A DNA stretch of 64,000 nt from the NCBI GenBank assembly GCA_907163375.1, contig CAJQUW010006824.1, positions 1 through 64,000 on the forward strand, in the 5' to 3' direction. The DNA comes from Prostheceraeus crozeri. Lineage: Eukaryota > Platyhelminthes > Polycladida > Euryleptidae. This document shows positions 11,019 through 19,384 of the stretch, piece after piece (within the stretch, counting starts at the first letter, position 1; the number at the start of each line of letters is the position of its first letter). Position numbers and translations under genes: made by a program. The notes beneath the pieces are model-generated. The model did no database searches. It was not told where the DNA came from and worked only from the letters and a program-made list of their open reading frames with translations.

Positions 11019-11797
11019 AGTAGTATTAAAAGGGCTCACACTGTCCCAGGATCAGTACATTTTGAATTTGAACCTAATGTACCGATTTGTTTTTAAACTT
11101 GATCTTGTGGTTGTAGTCGTCTGTTATTTGAAGTGTTGATTGCGAACACAAGTGTACTGTTTTGTGTTATTTGTGAAGAGAATAGTGTAATGTGTTGATG
11201 ATGTGAGTTCGGTTAGGTACATTTAAATGTTCTAGAGTTGTTAATTTGAACATGAATGGCAAAGTGTGAGGATTGAAACGTTGAGGATTGCTGTAATTGT
11301 GTTGAGTATGAGTAGGTAATATTCTAATTGTGTTGAGGATGAGTACGTAATGTTCTAATTGTATTGAGGATGAATACATAATGTTCTAATTGTATTGAGG
11401 ATGAATACATAATGTTCTAATTGTATTGAGGATGAATACATAATGTTCTAATTGTGTTGAGGATGAGTACGTAATGTTCTAATTGTATTGAGGATGAATA
11501 CATAATGTTGTAATTGTGTTGAGGATGAGTACGCAGATGTTCTAATTGTATTGAGGATGAATACATAATGTTCTAATTGTATTGAGGATGAGTACGCAGA
11601 TGTTCTAATGCTGAACTTGTTATTTTTTTTGAATGATTATGTTGAAGGCTATCTATCTATATATATATATATATTATATGCATGGAGAATTGTTTATTAT
11701 TATCATTATGGTTTGTGTTCGATTGAGACAATTGTGACCATTGTGTCCATTGTGACCATTGAATCCTTCATTTCTATTTTGTGTTCTTTTGTCAAAT
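11019..11797 (+). repeat. Polinton left terminal inverted repeat
   Basis: It is almost identical to the reverse complement of 31495-32269. Differences are confined to a TA microsatellite and a few bases. It contains a minisatellite of ~31-bp units (AATGTTCTAATTGTATTGAG...) at 11290-11606 and poly(TA) at 11660-11680. Identity stops at GTCAAAT (11797). Confidence 0.95.
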
Positions 11798-11817
11798 TTC
11801 TATCACACTCTATATAT

Positions 11818-12351
11818 ATGATGAATGGTCGTCCAACATCATGGATTGTTGCAAGAGATCTTGGTTTTTCATTGCAAGCTATAAAAACAGTTACAAACTT
11901 AAATGAAACCATCCGAGCTGGTGAACTAATTGAGCGGTTAATGGATTTACTTGAAAGTACTACAAGACTAAATTTAGATCACAGTTGGATAGAAGATTTT
12001 TCGCCATCAAATTATAATGAGATACCTGAATTTAAGACAGCAATTTTGAAACAGCGAGACGTGACTGGGAGATCAGAAGAGAGACATTCGTCAAAAATTA
12101 TTTCTCCAAGTTCTTCGGCAGACCGTGGAATTCATTTGGATGAGAGGCGAAAATTGGAAAACGAGACATTTAAATTGCTGTGCGAAGTGAACTGTGTTGA
12201 ATGCTTTGAACGACCAAGGTCCATTCTCTTGGTCCCATGTGAACACTTTGTTTTATGTTCTCATTGTTATCATAAACAGAATAATTATATAAAGAAATGT
12301 CCTCTTTGTCAAGGGTTTGTAACATCCTATACGAATGTGTATAGATCATGA
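11818..12351 (+). CDS. IAP-like protein with UBA and RING domains, no BIR
   Basis: The predicted 177 aa protein starts MMNGRPTSWIVARDLGFSL, the beginning of a UBA-type three-helix domain (to about residue 45) like those of inhibitor-of-apoptosis proteins. The C-terminus is an IAP-type RING finger with CVECFERP, LVPCEHFVLCSHC and KKCPLC, then a short tail. No BIR domain is present. IAP RINGs are E3 ubiquitin ligases, so a role in blocking host cell death or degrading a host factor is an inference. It is the first gene inside the left TIR. The frame stays open upstream to an ATG at 11608 within the TIR, but that part is AT-rich low-complexity sequence, so I chose 11818. TATATATA lies directly upstream. 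Confidence 0.8.
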   Translation: MMNGRPTSWIVARDLGFSLQAIKTVTNLNETIRAGELIERLMDLLESTTRLNLDHSWIEDFSPSNYNEIPEFKTAILKQRDVTGRSEERHSSKIISPSSSADRGIHLDERRKLENETFKLLCEVNCVECFERPRSILLVPCEHFVLCSHCYHKQNNYIKKCPLCQGFVTSYTNVYRS

Positions 12352-12399
12352 TGACTCATCAAGCTCGCTTTTCATTGGTCATTAATGCTTTAGCCTGGC

Positions 12400-12406
12400 T
12401 ATAAGA
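12400..12406 (+). promoter_or_regulatory. TATA box for the gene at 12464
   Basis: TATAAGA preceded by GGC lies 64 bases before the ATG, with ATTGG (an inverted CCAAT box) about 25 bases further up and a TCA-type initiator near 12428. Confidence 0.6.
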
Positions 12407-12463
12407 GAGAGAGATAATGGTTCTCGTTTCACTCATTCATTCATTCATTGAACAAGATTGAGC

Positions 12464-13075
12464 ATGACCTTCAGCAGCTATATCCCTGTAGCACTTGTTC
12501 ATCAAGGCAAGAAATTCAAAGGATTTATATTTTATTGTAGTGACGACGTAACAGGTTACAAAGCTGACTTAGTAGATTTGATGGAGGACATTGTAAAATT
12601 CTTCAAGTGTAAAGACAACGTTGAGGTGCAGAAAATCCTAATGAACGCATTGATTGAAGTGCTGACAAGAGTGACCAAATTTTGGCTTGAAGAAGTGTTC
12701 CAACCACTAAGTGGAACTGAGACAATTCCTGCTCATTCTCGCTGTTATTGCTATAACAGAACGCGATATTTCAACACATGCCTGCATGACCTGATAACGT
12801 TCAGCCATTATGAAGAAGATGGTGTAAAATTGAAAGTTGACGTATTTGCTGGTCCACCATCCGTCAGCATCAACGTGGCGGCGCTGGACCGAGATGACAC
12901 TGCTAAGTTTCGAGCATACTATGTGAATCTTCTGCGTTTGTACGCCCAAATGTCATGTTGTAGGTGTTGTCCCCTCTCGATGGACTTAATGAGTGATCTT
13001 AAACAGTTGATAATTGCAACGAAACAGACCTTAAGTGACATTGATGACTATAAACTACCATCTGTCAATGTTTGA
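12464..13075 (+). CDS. Polinton protein of unknown function (203 aa)
   Basis: The first ATG (12464, MTFSSYIPVALVHQGKKFKG) follows a TATA box by 64 bases. The protein has no recognised domain. Visible features are several clustered cysteines (CYCYNRTRYFNTC in the middle and SCCRCCPLSMDL near the end), which could bind a metal, and a mixed charged helical N-terminus. It sits between the IAP-like gene and a basic protein at the edge of the element, a position where Polintons often carry accessory genes. An unknown capsid-associated role is equally possible. Confidence 0.6.
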   Translation: MTFSSYIPVALVHQGKKFKGFIFYCSDDVTGYKADLVDLMEDIVKFFKCKDNVEVQKILMNALIEVLTRVTKFWLEEVFQPLSGTETIPAHSRCYCYNRTRYFNTCLHDLITFSHYEEDGVKLKVDVFAGPPSVSINVAALDRDDTAKFRAYYVNLLRLYAQMSCCRCCPLSMDLMSDLKQLIIATKQTLSDIDDYKLPSVNV

Positions 13076-13203
13076 AGTGACATTGTGTATTACATGTATG
13101 TATTGAGCAACAATGCTATTTGTAGTTTGAATTATCATCATTGTATGTATTAAGCAATAATGTTATTCGCTTTCTTCTCATTCATTGTTGTAAAAAAAGA
13201 AAT

Positions 13204-13599
13204 ATGGTTGTACAAAGAAAACGACGGTCTTTTCCCCGAAAGAAACGGTCATTTAAACCTTCAAGTCAGTTTAAGAAGGCATTGCGGAAATTGAATAAAA
13301 TACATAATAATCGGAGGAAGTGTGAATTAATTCAAAATTCAAGTGATGACTTCATACGTGATTTGGCCTTTACAATTCACAAGTGTCTTCCAATATACAA
13401 GCCTTTGTTGAATCCTAGGTCTATCAAAAACATTCGCAAATTTTCGAATCCTAGGGGTAGTGATAAAGTCAGGAGAAATATGATTCAACATGGAGGTGGT
13501 GGCTTCATGGATATGCTAAATGACATCAGTAATAGTATCTCCAAAGTGCTTGACAGTCCTCTAGGAAGAATTATTACAGGTGTTGCTTTGCTGGCATAA
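13204..13599 (+). CDS. Basic protein with GGGG-F site, candidate minor capsid/core precursor
   Basis: The first ATG of the frame is at 13204 and gives 131 aa. The N-terminal third is very basic (MVVQRKRRSFPRKKRSFK). At residues 95-101 QHGGGGF resembles the Gly-Gly cleavage sites of adenain-type proteases. The remaining C-terminus (MDMLNDISNSISKVLDS) is amphipathic and ends in a hydrophobic segment. This layout resembles adenoviral pVI/pX-type precursors that are cut during maturation, and the element encodes such a protease at 20668. It is a second protein of this kind beside 18904-19374. The function is inferred from layout only. Confidence 0.5.
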   Translation: MVVQRKRRSFPRKKRSFKPSSQFKKALRKLNKIHNNRRKCELIQNSSDDFIRDLAFTIHKCLPIYKPLLNPRSIKNIRKFSNPRGSDKVRRNMIQHGGGGFMDMLNDISNSISKVLDSPLGRIITGVALLA

Positions 13600-13656
13600 A
13601 GCCAACAAATCAGAAGTCGACACGTCATCGATTACTCATTGACATTGATTGAAGGC

Positions 13657-13664
13657 TATATAAG
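13657..13664 (+). promoter_or_regulatory. TATA box for the gene at 13731
   Basis: GGCTATATAAG is centred here, 67 bases before the ATG. The same 11-base string recurs at 30985-30995 before another gene of the element. TGACATTGATTG lies directly upstream. Confidence 0.75.
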
Positions 13665-13730
13665 ATAGGCGTGCGAGCTTTCAGTAGTCATTTTCAAGTG
13701 ATCATCCGTCAGTGTGAGTACAACAACAAA

Positions 13731-14504
13731 ATGTCTCTTAAAATGCACATAATTAAGGAAGAGGGCGTCGCTGTTGATCGCGATCTCTTGAAATTTAGAC
13801 CAACGCGTAAGGTTCAAGGAATTGGAAACACGTTTTATTTTCAAACGCTTAATTATGGTGATGATGGATTATATTTACAAGTTCCATTTTTTCATAGCAA
13901 TGGGATGTCATCGTCTAGCTACAGCAATCTAAGACAAATGCGTGTCACATTTCCTAAATGGCAGCAAACTATACTAAAAATGATTGATTCATTCGCAAAG
14001 GAATGTGTCGAACTACCTGACAGTGCTCCGGTACATTGGAAGAAGAAGTTGGAGGAAGGGAGTGGATTCAAAGATCTACCTGAGTTTCATACTCTCTTCT
14101 TAAAATTATCTGACCATTTCCAAGCGTTTGATGTGCTGTCAAACCCAATGGATTGTGATGATCTCAAGCGTGGGCGGTACATGGGCTTGGTACACGTTAC
14201 TGGACTTTACATTGGCGCTCATGGTTCAACTGGTAAATTGGCTTCTCTTCAGATGAAGGTTCTACAATTGGTTTATGAACCATTACCAATTGACAAGTGC
14301 TTAATTCATATTGAAGACATTGCTACACCAAGTGAGCCGAAAGAATCAAACGATGCAAAAGAAGCCAAGGAGGTTGATGAAAGCAAGAAAAGGACGCGCA
14401 GATCGAGGGACAGCATGAAGCTAAAACTGAGGCGACAGGATGCACAACCTGACTTGAAGAGTTCCTTCGATTCTACTCTCGATGAAGACACTCAAATGTG
14501 GTAA
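13731..14504 (+). CDS. Polinton protein with acidic, Trp-ending tail (candidate ssDNA-binding protein)
   Basis: The ATG at 13731 follows a TATATAAG box and gives 257 aa. Residues 1-185 look like a folded beta-rich domain (GIGNTFYFQTLNYGDDGLYL; GRYMGLVHVTGLYIGAHG). This is followed by a charged linker with KKRTRRSR and an acidic tail ending DSTLDEDTQMW. A basic stretch followed by an acidic tail with a terminal aromatic residue is typical of viral and phage single-strand-binding proteins, so that role is proposed. No family match can be claimed. An AATAAA signal at 14529 lies 25 bases after the stop. Confidence 0.5.
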   Translation: MSLKMHIIKEEGVAVDRDLLKFRPTRKVQGIGNTFYFQTLNYGDDGLYLQVPFFHSNGMSSSSYSNLRQMRVTFPKWQQTILKMIDSFAKECVELPDSAPVHWKKKLEEGSGFKDLPEFHTLFLKLSDHFQAFDVLSNPMDCDDLKRGRYMGLVHVTGLYIGAHGSTGKLASLQMKVLQLVYEPLPIDKCLIHIEDIATPSEPKESNDAKEAKEVDESKKRTRRSRDSMKLKLRRQDAQPDLKSSFDSTLDEDTQMW

Positions 14505-14528
14505 ATTAAAACAACTGTTTATCGTTTC

Positions 14529-14534
14529 AATAAA
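14529..14534 (+). terminator. Polyadenylation signal AATAAA
   Basis: AATAAA lies 25 bases after the stop codon of the 13731-14504 gene, in a short gap before the ATPase gene. Confidence 0.6.
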
Positions 14535-14597
14535 ACTTGTTTGGAAATAATTTACATGTTTTAAGTTCTAACTAAGCAAAATAATGGGTGTTAGTAA

Positions 14598-15263
14598 ATG
14601 ATGATGATGATATTGAATGACTCTGAAATGACAGATTTTCGACTATTCACTGACCGTACAATGTGTGTGGCCGGACCAAGTCAGTCTGGTAAAACAACTT
14701 TTGTAACTCAGCTACTGCAATACAGAGATGAGATGTTTAATAAGAAAATAAAACAGGTTAAATGGTACTACGGTATTTTTCAACCAGATCTGCATTCTGC
14801 ACTTCGACAGCAGGGATACGAAGTAAAACAGGGGCTACCACCAACTGAGGATATCCGAGCAGGTGATTTGATCGTGTTGGATGATCTACTTCGCGAAAGC
14901 AAATCTTCAAAAGATGTAACCGAAATGTTTATTCAAACAGCACACCATAGGCAAGCTTTTATCATCTACATCACTCAAAATATCTTTGATGGAGGAAAAG
15001 AGCAGAGAACTAGAAGTCTTAATACACACTATTTGGTGGTTTTCAAGAATCCAAGAGATAGTAGTCAGATACATCATTTGAGTCGACAAATATTACCTCA
15101 GCAGCCTAAAACTCTTTCGAAAATATATGATGAAGTGACGAAGAAGCCACATGGCTACCTCTTCATTGACTTAACGCAAGAATGCCCAGAGCGATTTCGA
15201 TTTCGAACTAATATTATACCAAACTCTGGAGATGCAATGATAGTATTCACTGTCAACAGTTAA
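14598..15263 (+). CDS. Genome-packaging ATPase (FtsK/HerA, A32-like)
   Basis: The 221 aa protein has Walker A GPSQSGKT at residues 26-33 and Walker B LIVLDD at 91-96, followed by a sensor-like IIYITQN near 131-137. This is the pattern of the A32-type packaging ATPases found in Polintons, virophages and large DNA viruses. It would drive DNA into preformed capsids. It opens the dense rightward late gene block. The first of four consecutive ATGs is at 14598, and the conserved part starts around residue 10. Confidence 0.92.
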   Translation: MMMMILNDSEMTDFRLFTDRTMCVAGPSQSGKTTFVTQLLQYRDEMFNKKIKQVKWYYGIFQPDLHSALRQQGYEVKQGLPPTEDIRAGDLIVLDDLLRESKSSKDVTEMFIQTAHHRQAFIIYITQNIFDGGKEQRTRSLNTHYLVVFKNPRDSSQIHHLSRQILPQQPKTLSKIYDEVTKKPHGYLFIDLTQECPERFRFRTNIIPNSGDAMIVFTVNS

Positions 15264-15297
15264 TTAATTGGACCAATGACAGTTTTAAGCAATACAT

Positions 15298-15978
15298 ATG
15301 TGCTTCAGCTACTATGACATTTTCAATATGAGTTTTTCAAAAATGGTTGTCATTCCTCAAGAGGAATATCTACAGCTATCAATGACAAGAAATATTCAGG
15401 AAGCTAAAAATGTGGATCAGCCGGTTACAGATCAACTTAAGCAATTATCTCAACAGGATAGGGAAATTCAAAAGATTGAGGATCCTTATCGACGAATGCA
15501 GTTACAGGCTGAGAATTTAGAGGAAAGACGACATATTAGGGAAAAGCTGCGCAAATTCATAACTCTTTCAACTCCTCGAGCATATCGCATGCGAGCTGAA
15601 AGGTTGTTTGATTTTATTGATCCTCACGTAAAGTTCAATGAGCGAGGAGAAATAATAGAAGAAAACGGTGATGTAATTAGGAACAGTCACATCGATGATC
15701 TTCTACAATATGCTGTGAGAGATGTAAGGCGAAAGCTGGGTGCTCCACAAGGATGGGAATACTTTCAAAAAGTGCTATCTAATCACAACGTTCCCCATAA
15801 TATAATCGGAGGACCAACTATAAATGAACTGAATAAAGTGTTGGCAACCGATTCTTCAAAAGGAAAAGTAGTTACCACAGTCAAGCGAGAACCCATTGTT
15901 TCTCCTGCTACGTCTCCAACTCCGAAGAGAAGAGGGAGACGCTCAACACGAACACCGAAAAGTTACAGCAAATATTAG
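15298..15978 (+). CDS. Polinton-conserved helical protein, basic C-terminus
   Basis: A 226 aa frame starts at 15298. The ATG at 15328 (MSFSKMVVIPQEEYLQL) fits better the start commonly seen in proteins at this place in Polintons. The middle is rich in Gln, Glu and Arg and probably helical or coiled coil (QDREIQKIEDPYRRMQLQAE). The C-terminus is basic (TPKRRGRRSTRTPKSY). It lies between the ATPase and integrase genes. The function is unknown; a scaffold or DNA-associated virion protein is conceivable. Confidence 0.65.
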   Translation: MCFSYYDIFNMSFSKMVVIPQEEYLQLSMTRNIQEAKNVDQPVTDQLKQLSQQDREIQKIEDPYRRMQLQAENLEERRHIREKLRKFITLSTPRAYRMRAERLFDFIDPHVKFNERGEIIEENGDVIRNSHIDDLLQYAVRDVRRKLGAPQGWEYFQKVLSNHNVPHNIIGGPTINELNKVLATDSSKGKVVTTVKREPIVSPATSPTPKRRGRRSTRTPKSYSKY

Positions 15979-16144
15979 GCAAATAACAGTGAAATTGCTT
16001 CCCATATCATGTCTATGCAGAAAATTTGCTGCTGTTTGAAGTCTGCGCTCGATAGTAAAGGAGAAGAGGGTATAGAAGTTGATATCAATTGCGTTAGCAG
16101 TTGCTGTGCAAGTAATACTCGAGCGAGTCGCCAGAATAAGGAGG

Positions 16145-17233
16145 ATGAGCGCAGCGGAAAAACTGAGACAAATCTACTACGATATCAATCATCCCGCAAG
16201 CTTCAGTCGTCCGAGCGTTTTAGCCCGTGCAGCAGGTGTACGAATAGAGACAGTGAAGAAATGGTTGAAGAGTCAACCAACCTACACGCTACACAAGGAT
16301 GCGAGGAAGCGGTTTCCAACTAGGAGATATGTTGTCAATAATATTGACAGTCAATGGCAAGCAGATTTGGCTGATATGCAGCAGATATCTCAATACAATG
16401 ACGGTTACAAGTACATCCTAACCGTAATAGATATTTTATCACGATATGCTTGGGTTCGCGCCTTGAAATCCAAGAGAGGAGCAGAAGTTGAGGCGGCTTT
16501 TCAAAGTATTCTAAATGAAGGGAGGATCCCACAAAGAATACAAACAGATCAAGGAAAGGAATTCGAAAATTCCCACGTTCGTGGTCTACTTGAGCGATAT
16601 GACATTGAACTGTTCAGTGTTAAAAGTGCTTACAAAGCTGCGATGGTTGAGAGGTTCAATCGTACACTCAAGACAAAGATATGGCGGTATTTCAGTGCTA
16701 AAAATACACATGTCTGGATAGATGATTTACAGAAGTTCGTGAGAAATTACAATGAGAGCTATCATCGGATTATAAAGATGCGTCCAATCGACGTCACTCG
16801 GGATAATGCTATGGATTTGTGGCTTCGCCTGTATGGCAAGGCACCAAAAACAACTACCGATAAGAAGAAAATCGACGTTGGTGATAGAGTTCGCATCTCT
16901 AAAGTGAAGTCTACATTCGAGAAGGGCTATCTACCGAACTGGACCGAAGAAGAATTTTTTGTTGATGAAGTAAATAAAAAATTTAAACCAACAATGTATA
17001 AGTTAATAGACTATCATGGTAATCCAATTGAAGGGAAATTCTACTCATATGAATTACAAGTGGTTGATCGGAGTGAAGAAGTGTATATGATAGATAGAAT
17101 AGTTAAGAGGAAAGGACATGGTAATCATAGAAAATATCTCGTCAAATGGAAGGGATATCCTGACTCGTTCAACAGTTGGATAGCCCATCAAGACTTGAGA
17201 AATGTGGAAGTAGGAGACATTAGAAGCTTTTAA
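16145..17233 (+). CDS. Retroviral-type integrase with C-terminal chromodomain
   Basis: The first ATG of the frame is at 16145 (MSAAEKLRQIYYDINHPASF), 362 aa. The N-terminal helix-turn-helix is followed by the rve core with WQADLADM (first Asp, near residue 72), RIQTDQGKEF (second Asp) and AAMVERFNRTLK (Glu), the D-D-E triad of Polinton integrases. Near residue 300 a chromodomain begins (YMIDRIVKRKGHGNHRKYLV, then KWKGYP). It joins the element ends to host DNA with a 6-bp stagger, matching the TTTGAT duplication. The chromodomain may direct integration to methylated histones. The frame stays open upstream to about 16079 without ATG. Confidence 0.95.
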   Translation: MSAAEKLRQIYYDINHPASFSRPSVLARAAGVRIETVKKWLKSQPTYTLHKDARKRFPTRRYVVNNIDSQWQADLADMQQISQYNDGYKYILTVIDILSRYAWVRALKSKRGAEVEAAFQSILNEGRIPQRIQTDQGKEFENSHVRGLLERYDIELFSVKSAYKAAMVERFNRTLKTKIWRYFSAKNTHVWIDDLQKFVRNYNESYHRIIKMRPIDVTRDNAMDLWLRLYGKAPKTTTDKKKIDVGDRVRISKVKSTFEKGYLPNWTEEEFFVDEVNKKFKPTMYKLIDYHGNPIEGKFYSYELQVVDRSEEVYMIDRIVKRKGHGNHRKYLVKWKGYPDSFNSWIAHQDLRNVEVGDIRSF

Positions 17234-17277
17234 GCTAATATTGGTGAATGACTACTGATCCCACATTATATCCAATA

Positions 17278-18861
17278 ATGTCGTCTGCTGAGTTCAACAT
17301 CATTCTCCCGAGCAACAGCAATCCAAAGATATTTCCAGAGAACAAACCATCGGAGTATTCGGTTGAGTTTGCCAAGCCTCTTTATCTGAGTGGCCCTCAC
17401 GAAGTCGCATTAACTGAAGTCACATATTACAATGATATTAGTTTGTTAACGAATAATTATTTTGAAATACACACGGAAGTACGTGAAAAGGATGATTGTT
17501 TTCGCCTATTTCAGAATGGTCTACATGGAACATGGGATTTTCATCATCTTACTTTACATCCTTTCTCACCATCGCTACCGTCTGTCAAGAACATGATCAA
17601 AATTGAAAAGGCATATGCAACGTCTTCCTTCAATTCTACAGTTCCCACACTCAGCTTGCAAGATACAGAGAATGAAATTGGTAAAATGTTCCGACGAATA
17701 AACGATCTCTTCACTCTCACTTTAAATAGATTCTTCAAGCCAGTTGTAAAAGGCTCAACTAAACTATTGAAAGAAGGGAGGAAGCATGTTCTGCTAATAT
17801 TAGGTAGAGATTTGGCACACACTCTAGGGTTTCCCAGAACTACATTTTCATCTCTACATTGGTATAATGGACTTGGATGGAAAGCTGAGAGAACAGTTAG
17901 TGATTTTCAATGTAGAATTGCACCGTTGTATGCACTACAGAAAAGGAGTGTCCGCGTCAAGGAAAAATTTGAAGTTATTAAAAATATTGAAGACGTTGCA
18001 AGAAAGTTTCAAGGATCAGTGCCAGAAAGTTTAATGACTTGTGAATATAAGAAAGAGAAAGTAACTCTTTTTACTGCTGAAATGGAGGTAGAATTTCTTG
18101 TTTTCACTAAAAAGACACCTTTGGAAAAGTCTAATTCCGCTGTTATTGAATTCGGATCAGAAATTCAGAGACTATTCAAGCATCCTGATAGTCCACCGTG
18201 TTTGACAGAATTAAATGATACATATAAGATTCAGTTGAATTCCAATAAACTAAAGACAGCAACAAACGACGCATGGCACATCAATGTATATTCCGATAAA
18301 ATACTGGCTGACGAATTGAGTACCTCAACTGAGCTAGTAAGGAGGGTCAATTTAAACGTTGAAGATCTAAACACACCATCGGAAATTTGTACAAAACTAA
18401 ATGAAAATGGTGCACACTACCTCAACGCAGATGAGTACTTCTTTTCATATGATCCCTTAAAGAAGCGAATGGTTTTAAAAGTAGGGAGAAATTACCTCAT
18501 TAAGCTCGACAAGATGTTGGCAACAATTCTAGGGTTCTCAAAATTCACAATAAATGAAGGTACAACCATTGGTAATTCAGCACCTTCATTAGAGAGAGAC
18601 ATCAGTAACTTATATATTTACTGCAATATTGTTGAGTATACTAGAGTTGGTGACATCGAGGCTCCATTGCTACGCACATTTCCCCTATCATCCGGCCGGA
18701 AGCAGTTAATCAATCGTGAATTCATCAACAAAATGTATTTACCGATCAATCGAAGTGTTATCAATAGAATCGACATTTCAATTCATGATGATGCGGGTGA
18801 AATTGTTCCATTCTATGGTGGTGTTACTGTGCTGACACTACATATTAAGAATCGAGACTAA
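17278..18861 (+). CDS. Polinton virion-associated protein with duplicated LGF module
   Basis: The family is recognised by its start (NIILPSNSNPKIFPENKPSE, then VEFAKPLYLSGPHEVALTEV), which recurs in Polintons of many invertebrates. An upstream in-frame ATG at 17248 would add ten residues. The 527 aa protein seems internally repeated, because ILGRDLAHTLGF near residue 185 has a counterpart KLDKMLATILGF near 410. The gene lies between integrase and capsid genes. A penton, spike or other minor capsid role is likely but not shown by the sequence. Confidence 0.65.
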   Translation: MSSAEFNIILPSNSNPKIFPENKPSEYSVEFAKPLYLSGPHEVALTEVTYYNDISLLTNNYFEIHTEVREKDDCFRLFQNGLHGTWDFHHLTLHPFSPSLPSVKNMIKIEKAYATSSFNSTVPTLSLQDTENEIGKMFRRINDLFTLTLNRFFKPVVKGSTKLLKEGRKHVLLILGRDLAHTLGFPRTTFSSLHWYNGLGWKAERTVSDFQCRIAPLYALQKRSVRVKEKFEVIKNIEDVARKFQGSVPESLMTCEYKKEKVTLFTAEMEVEFLVFTKKTPLEKSNSAVIEFGSEIQRLFKHPDSPPCLTELNDTYKIQLNSNKLKTATNDAWHINVYSDKILADELSTSTELVRRVNLNVEDLNTPSEICTKLNENGAHYLNADEYFFSYDPLKKRMVLKVGRNYLIKLDKMLATILGFSKFTINEGTTIGNSAPSLERDISNLYIYCNIVEYTRVGDIEAPLLRTFPLSSGRKQLINREFINKMYLPINRSVINRIDISIHDDAGEIVPFYGGVTVLTLHIKNRD

Positions 18862-18903
18862 GGCTTTACGCTATTGTGAAATTCTTCAGAATTCAAATTT
18901 ACA

Positions 18904-19374
18904 ATGACAGGCTTTTATAGCAGACCATCATATCAAAGCGGATATCCCGTATTTGCTGGAGGTAGGCGACAAGTAGGAGGCGGAATATTTGGTGCATTAA
19001 AGCGTGCATTACTTCCTGGACTTAAACGCTATGCGTTGCCAGTGATGAAACGCGTAGGAAACAGAGCTTTAGATTTTGGTGCAAATGTTGCTGCGGATGC
19101 ACTCCAAGGAGCGGATATAGGAGAATCAATGAAAGTCCGTGCTCAGCAATCAGCTATTGATGCATTGGATGACCTAACAAAGTCGAGACGACCTGTTCGT
19201 AAGAGGCGCAACAAGACAAGACAAGTTGGATCCGGTCGAGTTACTAAGCAAAGACGAAGAGTTAGGAAATCTAGATCGAAGCTTCCTGTGAAGAAGACAA
19301 GAAAGCGAAAGCGAAAGCGGAAATCGAAATCAGTTGGAAATAAGTCGAAACGAAGGAGATTAACGTATTTCTAA
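18904..19374 (+). CDS. pVI/pX-like minor capsid or core precursor
   Basis: 156 aa. After a Tyr/Ser/Gly-rich leader, RRQVGGGIFGALKRALLPGL (residues ~22-41) combines a Gly-Gly protease site with an amphipathic helix, as in the membrane-lytic minor capsid protein of adenoviruses. The second half is extremely Lys/Arg-rich (KKTRKRKRKRKSKS), suited for binding packaged DNA. It lies directly upstream of the major capsid gene, the usual place in Polintons. Maturation by the protease at 20668 is an inference. Confidence 0.75.
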   Translation: MTGFYSRPSYQSGYPVFAGGRRQVGGGIFGALKRALLPGLKRYALPVMKRVGNRALDFGANVAADALQGADIGESMKVRAQQSAIDALDDLTKSRRPVRKRRNKTRQVGSGRVTKQRRRVRKSRSKLPVKKTRKRKRKRKSKSVGNKSKRRRLTYF

Positions 19375-19384
19375 ACTGAGCGAA

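Noticed and set aside
11608-11817. N-terminal extension of the IAP-like protein
   Set aside because: It lies in the TIR, is AT-rich low-complexity sequence and has no domain. The UBA domain starts at the ATG of 11818.
16009-16323. 104-codon frame overlapping the integrase start
   Set aside because: It lies in another frame over the integrase N-terminus and has no recognisable features. The integrase reading is clear.
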